64,000 nt of DNA from Rhynchonema sp. JSB1_4. Lineage: Eukaryota; Nematoda; Chromadorea; Monhysterida; Xyalidae. Every line of letters starts with the position of its first letter. The stretch's first letter is position 1. The position numbers and the translations under genes are program-made. Of the stretch, positions 12,201-20,600 are shown piece after piece. The stretch lies in contig JASAMV010000638.1 in NCBI GenBank assembly GCA_030248065.1, positions 62,001 through 126,000 on the forward strand, written 5' to 3'. A model generated the notes under the pieces. It did no database searches. It was not told where the DNA came from and saw only the letters and a program-made list of their open reading frames with translations.

Positions 12201-15200
12201 CCTGGTGTGGAGCGCGAAGTTCTATTACCTACAGAGACTACATGTGCTTGCCAAAATATGCGTGGAGCCCCAAATTTAATCAAAAGTTGCTGTCGGCAAC
12301 ACGAGAGGCGCCCGACGTGCGCTCGGCCACACCAGTGGAGCGCCAAGTTCGCAATTACATAACTCGCTTAAAAAGGCTCCTTTTCGCATTTTAAAATCAG
12401 TTCTGGAACCGACTGGTTCATACGTGCTTCGTATTTTCCAACTAAATAGTATCGCGATGTCATTCCATCGCCAATACGGGAACCCAAAAAGTGACTCTGT
12501 CGACCGGTGGACACCGACGACCGGGTCACCTTTGGAGGTCCACCCCTTATATATACGCAACTTGTGAAACATTTTTTACTGTCACTATGCTTGAGTGATG
12601 AATAAAACACTTTGAATGAGCGATTGTATGTGAGAATACGGGCTGAATTTGGTCGTAACAGTCAATAGCAGGCATGGGGGAGGAGCGCGACGTGCACAAA
12701 AACTGTCTGTGGAGCCTCATGTGCACAGCGTAACGCAGTTTGACCAGAAGCATGGGCTTTGGCGCATTACCCTAGTATTGTATCACCGCGAGTTTGTCCA
12801 GTGGAGCCCAAAGTTTGACAAAAAGTTGCTCCCGGTTGCACGAGAGGCGCCTGACGTGCGCTCGACCACACCGGTGGAGCGCCAAGTTCGCAATTTCGTA
12901 ACTCACTTAAAAAAGCTCCTTTCAGCATTTTGAAATCAGTTCTGGAACCGACTGGTTCATGCGTGCCTCGTAGTTTCATGCTAAAACGTATCCCGATGCC
13001 ACTGCATCGCCAATACAGGAACCCAAAAAGTAACCCGATCGACCGGTGGACACCAATGACCGGGTCACCTTTGGATGACCACCACCTATATATACGCAAA
13101 TGGCGAAACATTTTTGGCTGATGTTGTCATTGTGTGAACGAATGAAAAATTGCAATGGAGCGAGTACGTGAGAGAATACCGACTGTATCCTGTCGCACCC
13201 ATCAACAGCAGTAATGTGGGAGGAGCCCGATGTGCGCAAACATTGTGGGTGGAGCCTGATGTGCACAGCGTCGTAGTTTGAACATAATTTCGTCCTTCCA
13301 CGTATTACCCTGGTATTGAGTCAACGCGCGCATATTGAACGATAACCGCATCAGGTTCTGCTTAAGTTCGGGACGCCACTGGACTCACGTTGACGTAGAA
13401 GGGCGAAATTATGGTCAAACTACGACGCTGTGCACATCAGGCTCCACCCACAATGTTTGTGCACATCGGGCTCCTCCCACATTTCTGCTGTTGACGGGTG
13501 CGACAGGATACAGTCGGTATTCTCTCACGTAATCGCTCCATTGCAATTTTTCATTCGTTCACACAATGACAACATCAGCCAAAAATGTTTCGCCATTTGC
13601 GTATATATAGGGGGTGGTCATCCAAAGGTGACCCGGTCATTGGTGTCCACCGGTCGATCGGGTTACTTTTTGGGTTCCTGTATTGGCGATGCAGTGGCAT
13701 CGGGATACGTTTTAGCATGAAACTACGAGGCACGCATGAACCAGTCGGTTCCAGAACTGATTTCAAAATGCTGAAAGGAGCTTTTTTAAGTGAGTTACGA
13801 AATTGCGAACTTGGCGCTCCACCGGTGTGGTCGAGCGCACGTCAGGCGCCTCTCGTGCAACCGGGAGCAACTTTTTGTCAAACTTTGGGCTCCACTGGAC
13901 AAACTCGCGGTGATACAATACTAGGGTAATGCGCCAAAGCCCATGCTTCTGGTCAAACTGCGTTACGCTGTGCACATGAGGCTCCACAGACAGTTTTTGT
14001 GCACGTCGCGCTCCTCCCCCATGCCTGCTATTGACTGTTACGACCAAATTCAGCCCGTATTCTCACATACAATCGCTCATTCAAAGTGTTTTATTCATCA
14101 CTCAAGCATAGTGACAGTAAAAAATGTTTCGCAAGTTGCGTATATATAAGGGGTGGACCTCCAAAGGTGACCCGGTCGTCGGTGTCCACCGGTCGACAGA
14201 GTCACTTTTTGGGTTCCCGTATTGGCGATGGAATGACATCGCGATACTATTTAGTTGGAAAATACGAAGCACGTATGAACCAGTCGGTTCCAGAACTGAT
14301 TTTAAAATGCGAAAAGGAGCCTTTTTAAGCGAGTTATGTAATTGCGAACTTGGCGCTCCACTGGTGTGGCCGAGCGCACGTCGGGCGCCTCTCGTGTTGC
14401 CGACAGCGACTTTTGGTTAAATTTGGGGCTCCACGCATATTTTGGCAAGCACATGTAGTCTCTGTAGGTAATAGAACTTCGCGCTCCACACCAGGGAACG
14501 AACTTGAGGCTCCTCCTTAAACTTGGCGCTCCGCAAACAAACATGGCGCTCCACAAAAAACATGGCGCTCCACAAAAAAAACATGGCGCTCCACAAAAAA
14601 CATGGCGCTCCGCAAACAAACATGGCGCTCCACAAAAAACATGGCGCTCCACAAAAACAGTCTGATTGAACTTGCCGCTCCACAAAAAAACATGGCGCTC
14701 CGCAAAAAACATGGCGCTCCACAAAAAAACATGGCGCTCCACAAAAAACATGGCGCTCCACAAAAAACATGGCGCTCCACAAAAAACATGGCGCTCCACA
14801 AAAACAGTCTGATTGAACTTGCCGCTCCACAAAAAAACATGGCGCTCCGCAAAAAAACATGGCGCTCCACAAAAAAACATGGCGCTCCACCGAAATGGGG
14901 GTTGCACATCGCGCTCCACCGACCGCACCGCTCTTAAGTACTGACCGCACCGCTATCTGGCCATGTATGCCCATGAGCAAGTCATCGTCAGCGAGAGTGG
15001 ACTATAATGGTAGTGATGCGTATCAAAACGAAACCAGCATTGCAAAAGAGCTGCGCTCAGTATTGATGGTTTTGTGAATGACAGCCCTGTTATCATCCCA
15101 TTGGTGGCAAGTTAGACCGGTTAACATAATCGTATAATCGCATAAGCTCCGTTTTAAGATTACACTACGTATGTATGTACCTCAGCAATGGTGGTCAGTT

Positions 15201-15694
15201 CGTCATCAGCGTCTACCAGAAACTTCGCCCTCCGTCCATCTACAGCCATAGACTGTTGAGGTGGTTTTGACATTTTACTGCGCTCCGAATCGGTGGGCAC
15301 TGAAAATCGAGAGTACCATTTGCACGAGAATCGCGAATTTTGGAGCCCGGGAAATTTGAGCAATCTGAGTGCCTGGAGCTTGTCTGCTACTGACCACATA
15401 TAGCACGATCAGGCATTTAAAGTGAGTATAAAGGCCGTGCTTTGTTTCGTTGCGATGTACGCGCAACATTCTCTGACGCGCTGACTGGCTGTTGGTCGCG
15501 CATGAGCCAATCAACGCACAAGAAAATGTTGCGTGTATCGCAACGATACAAAGTATAAAGTGGCCTTAAGTTTAGCAAATATTGCGTGAAACATCATCAA
15601 CACACATTACTGTACCTTGTATTCGTTTCATCCGGCTAAGAAACTCATGTGGATCTTCATCTTCGTCAGATATCTCCCGCTGAAACGATGTCAT
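272..15694 (-). CDS. SLC4-family bicarbonate transporter, copy B, 5' part (exons 1-7; gene continues off the left edge)
   Basis: This is the N-terminal cytosolic half of an SLC4 anion/bicarbonate transporter. Exons by splice signals and phase: 15694-15616, 15299-15181, 11484-11401, 11306-11184, 11088-11007, 10852-10717 and 441-272 (793 coding bases, phases all compatible). The start is the ATG at 15694, which opens an acidic stretch (ISDEDEDPHEF). Family hallmarks seen are YTWQETARWIKYEEDAEG, then VDRHWGRPHVAFLAFHSLL and GALIFDS; SLC4 proteins carry this block in the cytosolic domain. Exon order, phases and sequence closely match copy A (17616-31764), so the two are tandem paralogues. Exon 4 carries a 5-codon insertion relative to copy A. 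The membrane domain would lie left of the window, so whether the gene is intact is unknown. Intron 2 holds a 3.2-kb foldback element and intron 6 a 9.4-kb BEL/Pao element. Confidence 0.85.
501..726 (+). repeat. 5' LTR of the BEL/Pao element
   Basis: 226 bases beginning TTTAGTGACG and ending GTCACCACA. Read base by base it is identical to 9694-9919. The ends do not follow the usual TG...CA rule on the left side, but the boundaries are fixed by the end of identity between the two LTRs and by the abutting GGAAG duplication. Confidence 0.93.
727..1221 (+). other. BEL/Pao untranslated leader
   Basis: Lies between the 5' LTR and the first ATG of the polyprotein. It starts with a pyrimidine run (TCCTCCCCCTCC). 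I cannot identify a primer-binding site matching a tRNA 3' end. No other coding region is supported here. Confidence 0.6.
1222..9810 (+). CDS. BEL/Pao Gag-Pol-Env polyprotein
   Basis: A single 2862-residue frame. I chose the ATG at 1222 because it has a good context (ACCATGG); the frame is open a little further upstream without an ATG. Domains in order: DUF1759-type gag (about 1756-2280); an RG-rich stretch, then three zinc knuckles (about 2599-2790, CX2CX3HX4C then two CX2CX4HX4C); retropepsin-like protease with DTA (about 3076) ending in ILIGAD; reverse transcriptase with DLAKAF and YVDN (about 4140-4395); RNase H (about 4870-5300); integrase with an H-H-C-C finger (about 5905-6030) and a D,D,E core (about 6116-6470); DUF5641-like tail (about 6880-7060). 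From about 7200 a signal-like segment starts a cysteine-rich envelope region with a membrane span near 8205-8280 and a second hydrophobic leader near 8480-8540. The final residues are encoded by the 3' LTR. It drives the element's own copying and integration. Confidence 0.93.
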   Translation: MATKSPSGRLRMGLPQCYSSLTALMKRVQDKDYPSCEFFDRQDPPGTIIAKCRAAKIEIIAFVDNLKNRIAAVSDRNEEWLQMLGDLDESSKAFADELQLYNDFFGSKYQPALDDANDLKSYLVSKLHELDENIEMAGRKSRSSSAERQTGSGADGAALVQQLTSALTTVQSRPPRSVKYESLKPLQFDGQIKNWPEFWTQFRSNVHDDPSYSKAEKLGLLKRSCVAKAAVTIEGFATTDENYDQVVSLLVKRYGDEKALKLAFINQLQNLPKPHSTDGKAVEIVVEAADTAVRNLAAMGLEFDVLSESMIESIIRSRLPTFANRELEKCAPDGGWTITALREKLWDIVQQEERVRSYTANEGKGKKEASLSSNTGTTDTVTTSSFHVQKSGGRGKGRKGSKTNGPNNERSQSSNGPVSQSHGRGGANRGGFARGGRSQTGARGGSQSSNAPESRKPYCFMCRGGHWPEKCPQYQTIDACRKFFDDNSLCYCCGFGNHWSRDCDSVKPCYHCNSIKHHKLLCRTRFQWRAPSNVQNANVVQVSDQGAQRAAVTQQSNEQSGAQNTVGANPVLVAQTPALTVGQQVNATMSRYSRLMTAKAPVSLPGQPRKRVKGQVLMDTACGITFVTEKFGSKVGFQPQDEAVLNLTLFGGNEVNEIGSKRGQLVIWQRDGTDRTINAHLTDRISKTQFLPKLSEADVEFLGQFGMGWLADDFPDGNTKLEPDILIGADNFWEFILPEKPMKLPSGLLAVHTSLGPVLTGSETAQNVIQTAAQSVFVYHVMAKAPDDEMFVLTEPNPTQHVNEEIMWALDVIGVKDDPVESNDDKALDKFRETMKILENGSIEVGFPWKEEPPNVADHYGLALAQFRCQGRRLAKHDELRQAVDAVRQTYENETYIEEAPEVPDGPVSYHSWSCIHTPEKATTKARIVSNGSLRAGKNDRSINDAMFRGPVDLPNMCGLILKFRTYKYYIMADLAKAFMKLRLRKTDRDMTRFLYWKDPSKPNEIENNIRVMRYAVVLFGFVASPWLLMESLRFMLNEKKTKLASEISRHMYVDNLIYGHDNEEDLMETYNYAKRVFSEHNMIIREFLSNSRWFMSNIPEKDKMKIENVKALGVKIDYDKDRLGYTKPRKIDKNAIVTKGYALSVYASLYDIPGLLGPVTVRAKWFVQKLHAGKFGWNAPLPDDLAAEWEPIESDLALVDTVSVERFIGTTANTTIQYHAFVDASIRAFAANIYCRVSNGDVHKSYLLFGRIRLSPLGKDIKMPRRELLAMSTGTKGLKFVNEHLNLPRVTKLVMHSDSQIVLSWVRSTKPVAQFVDRLIGEIREVDCEFRYINTKLNPADVATRGCTLAELKNNQLWWHGPDFLTKDESCWPVHDNWQPIMVEELKQIRETVENKRQSTSVFQVGRMSHADSLDGDLGVITFERFGTYDKLVMSVVYVLRFLSSKVLSKVSDDRLEKQVLYARVTKTMKSSGFVTASEVKLAKLCIDREVQKRHFGNAFEALHVGKRDQLVEQHGLYVDADGLLRSRARFANVPLSDEARYPILLPKDAHYSKLVVLKYHEKCMHNGLQQTLADLRQNYWLISGRSQVRKYIKPCVVCRKLKGRSYKLPASPPYPVERVSRSPTFQGTGLDYAGPIYVKENADSTEPMKIWVALFSCFSSRSVHLDTARDLSTDKCLNALRRFIGRRGKPKQIFSDHASHFTLLKKILGECWPKDGEPDEYMDYLAKEEIEWRMNTPLAPWKAGMYERMMSIMKKMIKAAAGKRLLTLDEFQTLLIEVEAMMNSRPLTYVYADAESFKVLRPVDFLAPGRECGAIRFENDDGDPDYEEGLMSTEKIVKENWARQLKNLDMAWHLYTTEYLTSLRERSNAIISQKKGAVEMQPKVGAVVLLDDANAPRGCWKLARIVQLFRGEDGQCRSAEIALANGHLLTRSIGHLIPLELSDEDEERLESKEEKKLESAQTQAEEKKMEPDAPTLRRSERLKAKGTGANTALVAAMAVLFCLPPVMGEHFLPGQCSNLTGYEQLNQLRADYCVDSSYVLFRNKEALLCWLPLTCTNGTKVLNGACSDKCKCPSWAQGCVPRSDDDHLRNSHPVDDKVLNSIKPDVCSFVENSDCDPEPKSKFVPQVELADGSLTFVDRLNIKVFETTKDDVVCVGNHGMGNITGTPDYCQTHSCTETASRLCYYRFHERAVLFNDVGQSVSVFAWGMKNVTYYGHLTKRAPKMASCDVCNVQCVQGGIEVVVSPHLSLLELWSGALCFRESNPPTRSTFLFSPEVSMHDYDVHVQAWQKGEVVWFRNISCNKNPFCETIKCTFSSEMVENSHCFPTYVIFLCGLMAYGVLTLILLFLMCVPKVRERTMSVTISCWEHSRKCCSRVNCCMSKPIESTRATDKCDEECVEMNPVAPDTADRIRVPRSVSAATSLFLLIIVVASMAQSASACYDVVTVTSEQEECLQGHGSPEKCEIQDTVRLAVPPTGQVSCLLLQSKNGEPLGTLYIETNSVDLVCKKDTEFYSRSYKMQTDSVKRCDGAGSCTGTTCVDTLPTSQIEELKSSSQHPGFTFCTSSPGCWLEGCGLCTPGCLFFRTYVVATSDVIYERFTCPQYEYRVSVSVTLHKAGERYNHDMQLSPGVPVTWNKIRFTVTSISAPQMPMLNSVFVTDGTKVVLLDQNNAQWLMCASKHHAEKLDCFVPIDVCQCHPSKNQVTCVCDQLTIEELFLRDNRILPLQSSGVTLMLSENGDVVAHFTQYLSMELQVSMMKVKLKPKRELNSCEIQAETVEGCYNCLVGAKLRLSCISDFSDTLAHVRCPRFRFGVRCTPAGDATFSDEVQTVQHLHFILRSNPIHPNSEVHKHRNTESKPVS
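9694..9919 (+). repeat. 3' LTR of the BEL/Pao element
   Basis: 226 bases, read as identical to 501-726, and followed directly by GGAAG (9920-9924), which repeats 496-500. The polyprotein frame runs 117 bases into this LTR before its stop at 9810. Confidence 0.93.
9925..10716. other. Remainder of SLC4 copy B intron 6
   Basis: No coding exon is supported. Overlapping open frames on both strands near 10163-10570 do not match a family I recognise and have no splice context, so I read this as intron. Without the BEL/Pao insertion the whole intron (442-10716) would be only about 0.85 kb. Confidence 0.55.
11800..12105 (+). repeat. Minisatellite of a ~19-bp unit, left foldback arm
   Basis: Tandem copies of a roughly 18-20 bp unit containing GGAGCGCCATG followed by a T run. 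Two interruptions read GGAGCGGCAAGTTCAATCAG. The long open frames seen here in several phases come from the repeat and are not genes. Confidence 0.9.
14525..14895 (-). repeat. Minisatellite of a ~19-bp unit, right foldback arm
   Basis: Inverted counterpart of the array at 11800-12105 (unit read as CATGGCGCTCCACAAAAAA on this strand). The unit count differs slightly between arms, which points to local expansion or contraction after the inverted structure formed. Confidence 0.9.
15433..15565. mobile_element. Short palindromic MITE in SLC4 copy B intron 1
   Basis: Imperfect inverted repeat starting and ending with GGCC. The left arm contains TTTCGTTGCGAT and ACGCGCAACATT; the right arm carries their reverse complements. 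It fills much of the 316-bp intron between exons 1 and 2 of SLC4 copy B. No coding capacity. Confidence 0.65.
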
Positions 15695-17615
15695 TTTGAC
15701 GCTCGAGCGGTCACAAATTTTGGCAAGTGTTGCGCGATCGGCAGTATCTGCTTGGTGGCGCAAGCTGGATGGAAAGTATACACAAGTTTTACCCGTATTT
15801 TTCACATTGTCATGAATAATAGCCTGAACAATGCTATCTTGCGTTCAAGGTTTTGATGCAGAAAGAAGCAGGCATATCATGAGAACACACAGAAACTGCA
15901 TCAACAGCATGCGATGCAGACATTATAGGCAAGCTACGCCAACACGAGCCCGATTTCGCAGCTGACAGTAGAGTAGTGAAACATTCTGACGTGGCTGCTG
16001 ATTTGGGAAATGTTACACGTTGAAGAATACAAAGCGGAGCATGATGATTTTCTCTTTCTATTCGTTTTGAATACACCGCATCTTCGAAATCGGGCTCGTG
16101 TTGGCGTAGTTTGCTTTTACATATGCAGGCCAAGGATTGGGTTTGCAAAACATTTGTCAATGTCAGTTAACCAATAACAATCTTAAAGGGAAACATCCAA
16201 CAAGAAATGTATTTCGCACGCCGCGTAATCCTAACTAATCTGTGATCTGTGGGTATACTACCTTCAATGTTTTTTGAGCTGCAGGGATGCACAAAAAGGC
16301 AGCCCGTGATGAGGGAAGATTGACCAAACTGGGGTTGTTATGACAGGAGACAGGGCGGTTGCTTTTGCGGGCGTTCATAGCGCAACACCCACTTTGATCA
16401 TTTTGGTGTTAGGTAAATTGTAGGTATGAGCCTTAGGCTTGAGCCTCCAACCTGTTGGCTATCGATATGAAACATACAAAACGCTTGTGTTTTTATGATC
16501 AAATATTGGATCAAAGCCAAACTGTGGTCAGGGCATAGTGGACAGTGCACACTATAATGTGAATCTGTGTCACCGTCTTTTCTCACCGTATTCACCATAC
16601 GGTTCTTCAGTTCGTTCGCATTTGGTTCTGTCAGAACTGGCGTGAAAAGTGCTCCAAGCAAGTCCTAATCCCAGTTTTACGCCACTGAAATAATCGCCAA
16701 ACAAACCAGAAACGATTCAGGAACCGTGTGGTGAATGCCGGGTGTTGTTGTGCGGCGGACTGTTCAAAGTGACCCCTATCTCAGTTGGCTGTTGCGCAAT
16801 GGCCCAAGCCGGACGATTACAGTGACACAAATTACGTTTACGATTAGCATAAGTTTTATTGATAACCCCATCGCCGCAAGGTATCGCTGTTTTTGTGTCT
16901 CAAGGAGATTACTTGTGTTGACTTGATGACCAGCTCACAGTCTATTTGCATATATGAACATCTTGCATCTCGATAAAAGAAGGGGGTAATCGTTTTTCCC
17001 CAATACCAAACCGGACGTAATTAATTATTTTTATGATTTGGAAAACGAGCGAAAACAAAAGGCCGGGAGCTACATACAGGCCAATTCACACTATACCACA
17101 CTATGGTAAAATCTCTGTCCCACGTGTGTACGGACTGATTTACCAGCAACTCGAAAAATTTATTTCCATTCCCGAAACGCGACAAAAGAGTTGTGTATGA
17201 ACCGGCAACCATTTTTATTCTCCGTTTCGTCAAATATTATCAATGTCAATTTCTTTTCAATTACATATGTACAAGTTCAAGAAACAATCACAAGCAAATC
17301 ACGTCATGGCTTAGTAAGACACAAGTTATATAATCCCGGTTGTGATGTGAAATACATACAGTAGTTCATATAATACACAGTGCAAACTAGAAGCTAAAAT
17401 TTTTGAAGTGTTGCGCATGGCATTTTAGGCATCTTACAAAAACATTCCGTAAAAACCTAAATAGAGCCCCCGGAATAGAGCCCACCTTGCGTAATACAGC
17501 CCCCAAAATCAGGTCAGTAAATTAACAGAGCCCCCTTGCGTTTACGTTTTTACGGTAAAATGGCAAGCAGTTTCACACAAATAATTCTTTATCGCGCTCA
17601 GATATCATTGAAAAC
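15695..17615. other. Intergenic region between the two SLC4 copies
   Basis: Lies between the stop of copy A (17616) and the start codon of copy B (15694), and so should contain the copy A 3' UTR and the copy B promoter. It includes a small hairpin repeat (15934-16109) and one copy of a C-rich dispersed repeat (about 17446-17560). No further gene is supported. Confidence 0.55.
15934..16109. repeat. Small inverted repeat, probable MITE remnant
   Basis: A 25-bp sequence starting CTACGCCAACACGAGCC at 15934-15958 is perfectly inverted at 16085-16109, with 126 bp between the arms. No target duplication is evident. Confidence 0.6.
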
Positions 17616-20600
17616 CTATGCAGAAAATGTTCTTCCCACATTGCTGGCTACCGTTACCATATCATACACATCCTGGTCATCGGCCGGATCATGTGTATCA
17701 TGTTCATCAAGCTGAAAAAAGAGAAACTCCACGTCTGAGATCGAAAAAATAAGTAAAAGTAGAATTATTTCAAGTTTACTGCTCACAGCCTGCAGTTCTG
17801 GTTCGGTGAATATTCGCGGCAAGAGAAATTGACGCACAAATGCGAGCAACAGCAGCACGAAGGGAAAGGCCATCGAGGTGTTTTTGAAATGTTTCACGAT
17901 GTAGACGGCTGCTAGGGATACGACTTGCAGCAGCGTGTAGAAGTGCATACGCCACATGGTCACCTGAGACAACAAGGCGACTTTGATCATTTGGCATGAT
18001 GGTGTTTCAACTCAAGCAAGACATGCCTACAGTTCTCCCTCCCTTTTCATAGTGACCCTCCATGGTGAAGTTCTCCGTCCTACCTCCGTGATTATTTCGC
18101 TGTTGTGACCAAAATGGCACGTTTCAATTATACGTCCCCATAAAACGAGTAAACTGTGCATATGAATAAACCTCCTGACAATAGGGCGCGTCCGGGAAAT
18201 ATTTTTCAGGAATGAAGAAGAGCACCATTCGTCGAATCAACTGTACGCCCATCAGGTTCATCACACCCAAATAGAGGAACACGCCAAACAGCACACTCAA
18301 TGGCAGGCGGGTCAGCACACTACCGGCGAAAGCGCAGATGCCTGGGTTACGGTAATGGAGACAATTAGACTTAGATCTGTGTGCCAGATTTGGCTGGTTA
18401 AAGTACGTTGGCCTAAAACCAGCCGTGTGTATTTTTCGAGTTACGTTCGTGGTCGGTGACTTTGGACTGATGATATCCTGGCACTGCCTGTCCATAAAAG
18501 AACTTACATGTTGACCAAATAGCGCATTGGAACGCCCAAAGTTTGCCTAAACCTGGTTGTTGACCCACAAAGTGACTATGGAAGTCAAACGGTAACAAAC
18601 GCTAAAAATAACCTGCTTACCAACTAAAATTCCGACAAGGATGCAGGTGACCCTCTGTTCAATCACGCGATCCACTTTCGCTCGCTCGCCAGGCGCGTGA
18701 TGCTTCATTATGGTTAGGGAGCTGAAACATTAGTATTTGAGAGTTACTAAACTACATAGTTCCAGGATCCTAACTTGATCCCATGGTACCTGCAATGTGC
18801 CAATGACTGTACGGCAGCAGCACACATCCAAGGCAGGCCAAACAGTCCACACAGGACACACAACAATCCCATCAAAGGCATGTCCCAATGGTGACCGCCA
18901 CTGCCCTTCGATAGACCGCGGTCGCGTTTGCTCAGTAGCAATCTGGAAACACGATGGAGATTGTCTCAAGTTCGGGATTTATCACGGAGACCAACTGCTG
19001 CGACAGGCACGATACCAAGCCTTACACTTCACAACCACTTCAGTGGCAGAGCGTGGAATTCACCGCGTCGTCTGTCGTGCCTTGTCAAGCGCAAAACGGA
19101 TACTGACTTCAAAACCAGACACCACAACCAAACTCACTCGGTGATCTGCGTTTCGACAAACAACAAAATGTAGAGCAGAAAGGCTGGCACAACCGCGAAT
19201 ATATAGCCCCAATGTTGACCGGATGGGAAGAGGGGAGACACCAGCCAATTTCTTGTATCACCCGATGTGCGGGCGAACGATTCCGGCATGTCAACGGTCT
19301 AAAAGTTGAACATGGTTCTTTTGCAAACAATTAGTTCCGATGTGTGAATTTCCTCGCTGAATCATTCATGCACCCACCTGCATGTACACATTGTTGAACA
19401 CCACCGCACTAAAGAGGCCAACAACCACGATTGATATGAGCACACCGAAATCACCCAGCAGTTGGCGCATCTGACAAGAAACAAAATATACCGTAATCCA
19501 CTTGTGGGGTACGGTCGCAAACAGTGAGAGGCATCGCGTTTGTTACTGCCCTTGTTGCTCGGCCACACATTGCGAATCAGAGATTTGACAGGGCACAACA
19601 ATCACAATGAACAATATTCGCGGTCACCAACCGTTCGTCCGAAATACACACTGGATCGTATCCACTTGAGTACACACGCGAGGGCGAATGTCGTGATCAC
19701 AAACACGCATGTCAGTAAACCTGAAAGGAAATCATTGTTTATTTGTTTGTTTTTTTGCTTTCTAACAACTTTCCGTACCGGTATTGGGCTGGTGTATGAC
19801 GCGATCACACGTGTCGTTGTGCGTGCCTGAAATAGACGAGTTAGTGATCACTGTTGTACCCCCTTCACAGTGACCCTCGTTTACAGGATACGCACAAAGG
19901 TTTCCAGTGAAACATCAGCTTGTCAGTCTAGCTCACCGTCATAGTTTTCGTTTGAAAAGAAATCGCTGCTCGCCTCGCTCAACATGGTCTGCAGCGTTGC
20001 GTTCACACAATCACTGTGCATGGACACATACCAATCGATTCTTTTGATCGGGTTTGTAATCAACGTCTGGAGATGGTTAAATTCGGCTACTCACATGTAT
20101 TCTACAACATGTGAATCAATGAAATTCTATCAAGAAAAACCAACAGTTTTCATGAATTTCACGCTTTCGGCAATGAAAATGATGGAAATCAAGGTTGCGA
20201 AGATGTCCTCGGTGAAGCGAGTGATGTACCGTAGCAGCACGGCGCCCTGTCAAGAAATACAGTATTGCCGTTATAAACGTTTCGTATTAATTTATCGATG
20301 ACAATAAACTGAAAATTAATCAAAATTACCTCGAACGCTGTTGTGACCAGCGTAAAGATAAAAATCCAGACCGATGTCCAAAATCGCACGACCATAAAAT
20401 CAAGGCCCATTGATTCCATGAGCTACATGGGTGAAAGGAACTTATTATGGCATATGGAAACAAAGAAATAACAACGAAAGAAACGCTTTGATACCTACAG
20501 TACCTACTTTGTATAAACTGGCTTCGAATATGAGCACGGGACCGGTGGCTGCCTGAATGAGCAAGGGCTGTGCGCTGAACATGCCCCACAACACGCCGCA

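Larger units (their letters stand above)
11743..14969. mobile_element. Foldback (giant inverted-repeat) transposable element
   Basis: A 3227-bp element made of two near-identical inverted arms (about 11743-13304 and 13396-14969) around a loop of about 90 bp. The outermost 25 bp, beginning CATACATGGCCAGATAGCG, are perfectly inverted at the other end. The direct repeat CCCATGAG flanks both sides (11735-11742 and 14970-14977), an 8-bp target duplication of the size seen for hAT-type elements. Each arm has an outer minisatellite and two diverged copies of an inner module of about 545 bp. No transposase is encoded, so it must be non-autonomous. It lies in intron 2 of SLC4 copy B; without it that intron would be about 0.46 kb. 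Confidence 0.9.

Noticed and set aside
11770..12394. Long open frames with cysteine-rich repeats (ERHVFCGAPCF-like) in several phases, and their mirror at 14302-14980
   Set aside because: They are produced by the ~19-bp minisatellite, which is open in more than one frame on both arms. No start context, domain or splice structure.
11743..14969. CRISPR-like array reading of the regularly spaced ~19-bp repeats
   Set aside because: Units are contiguous with no unique spacers, the DNA is eukaryotic with spliced genes, and the structure is explained as a minisatellite in a foldback element.
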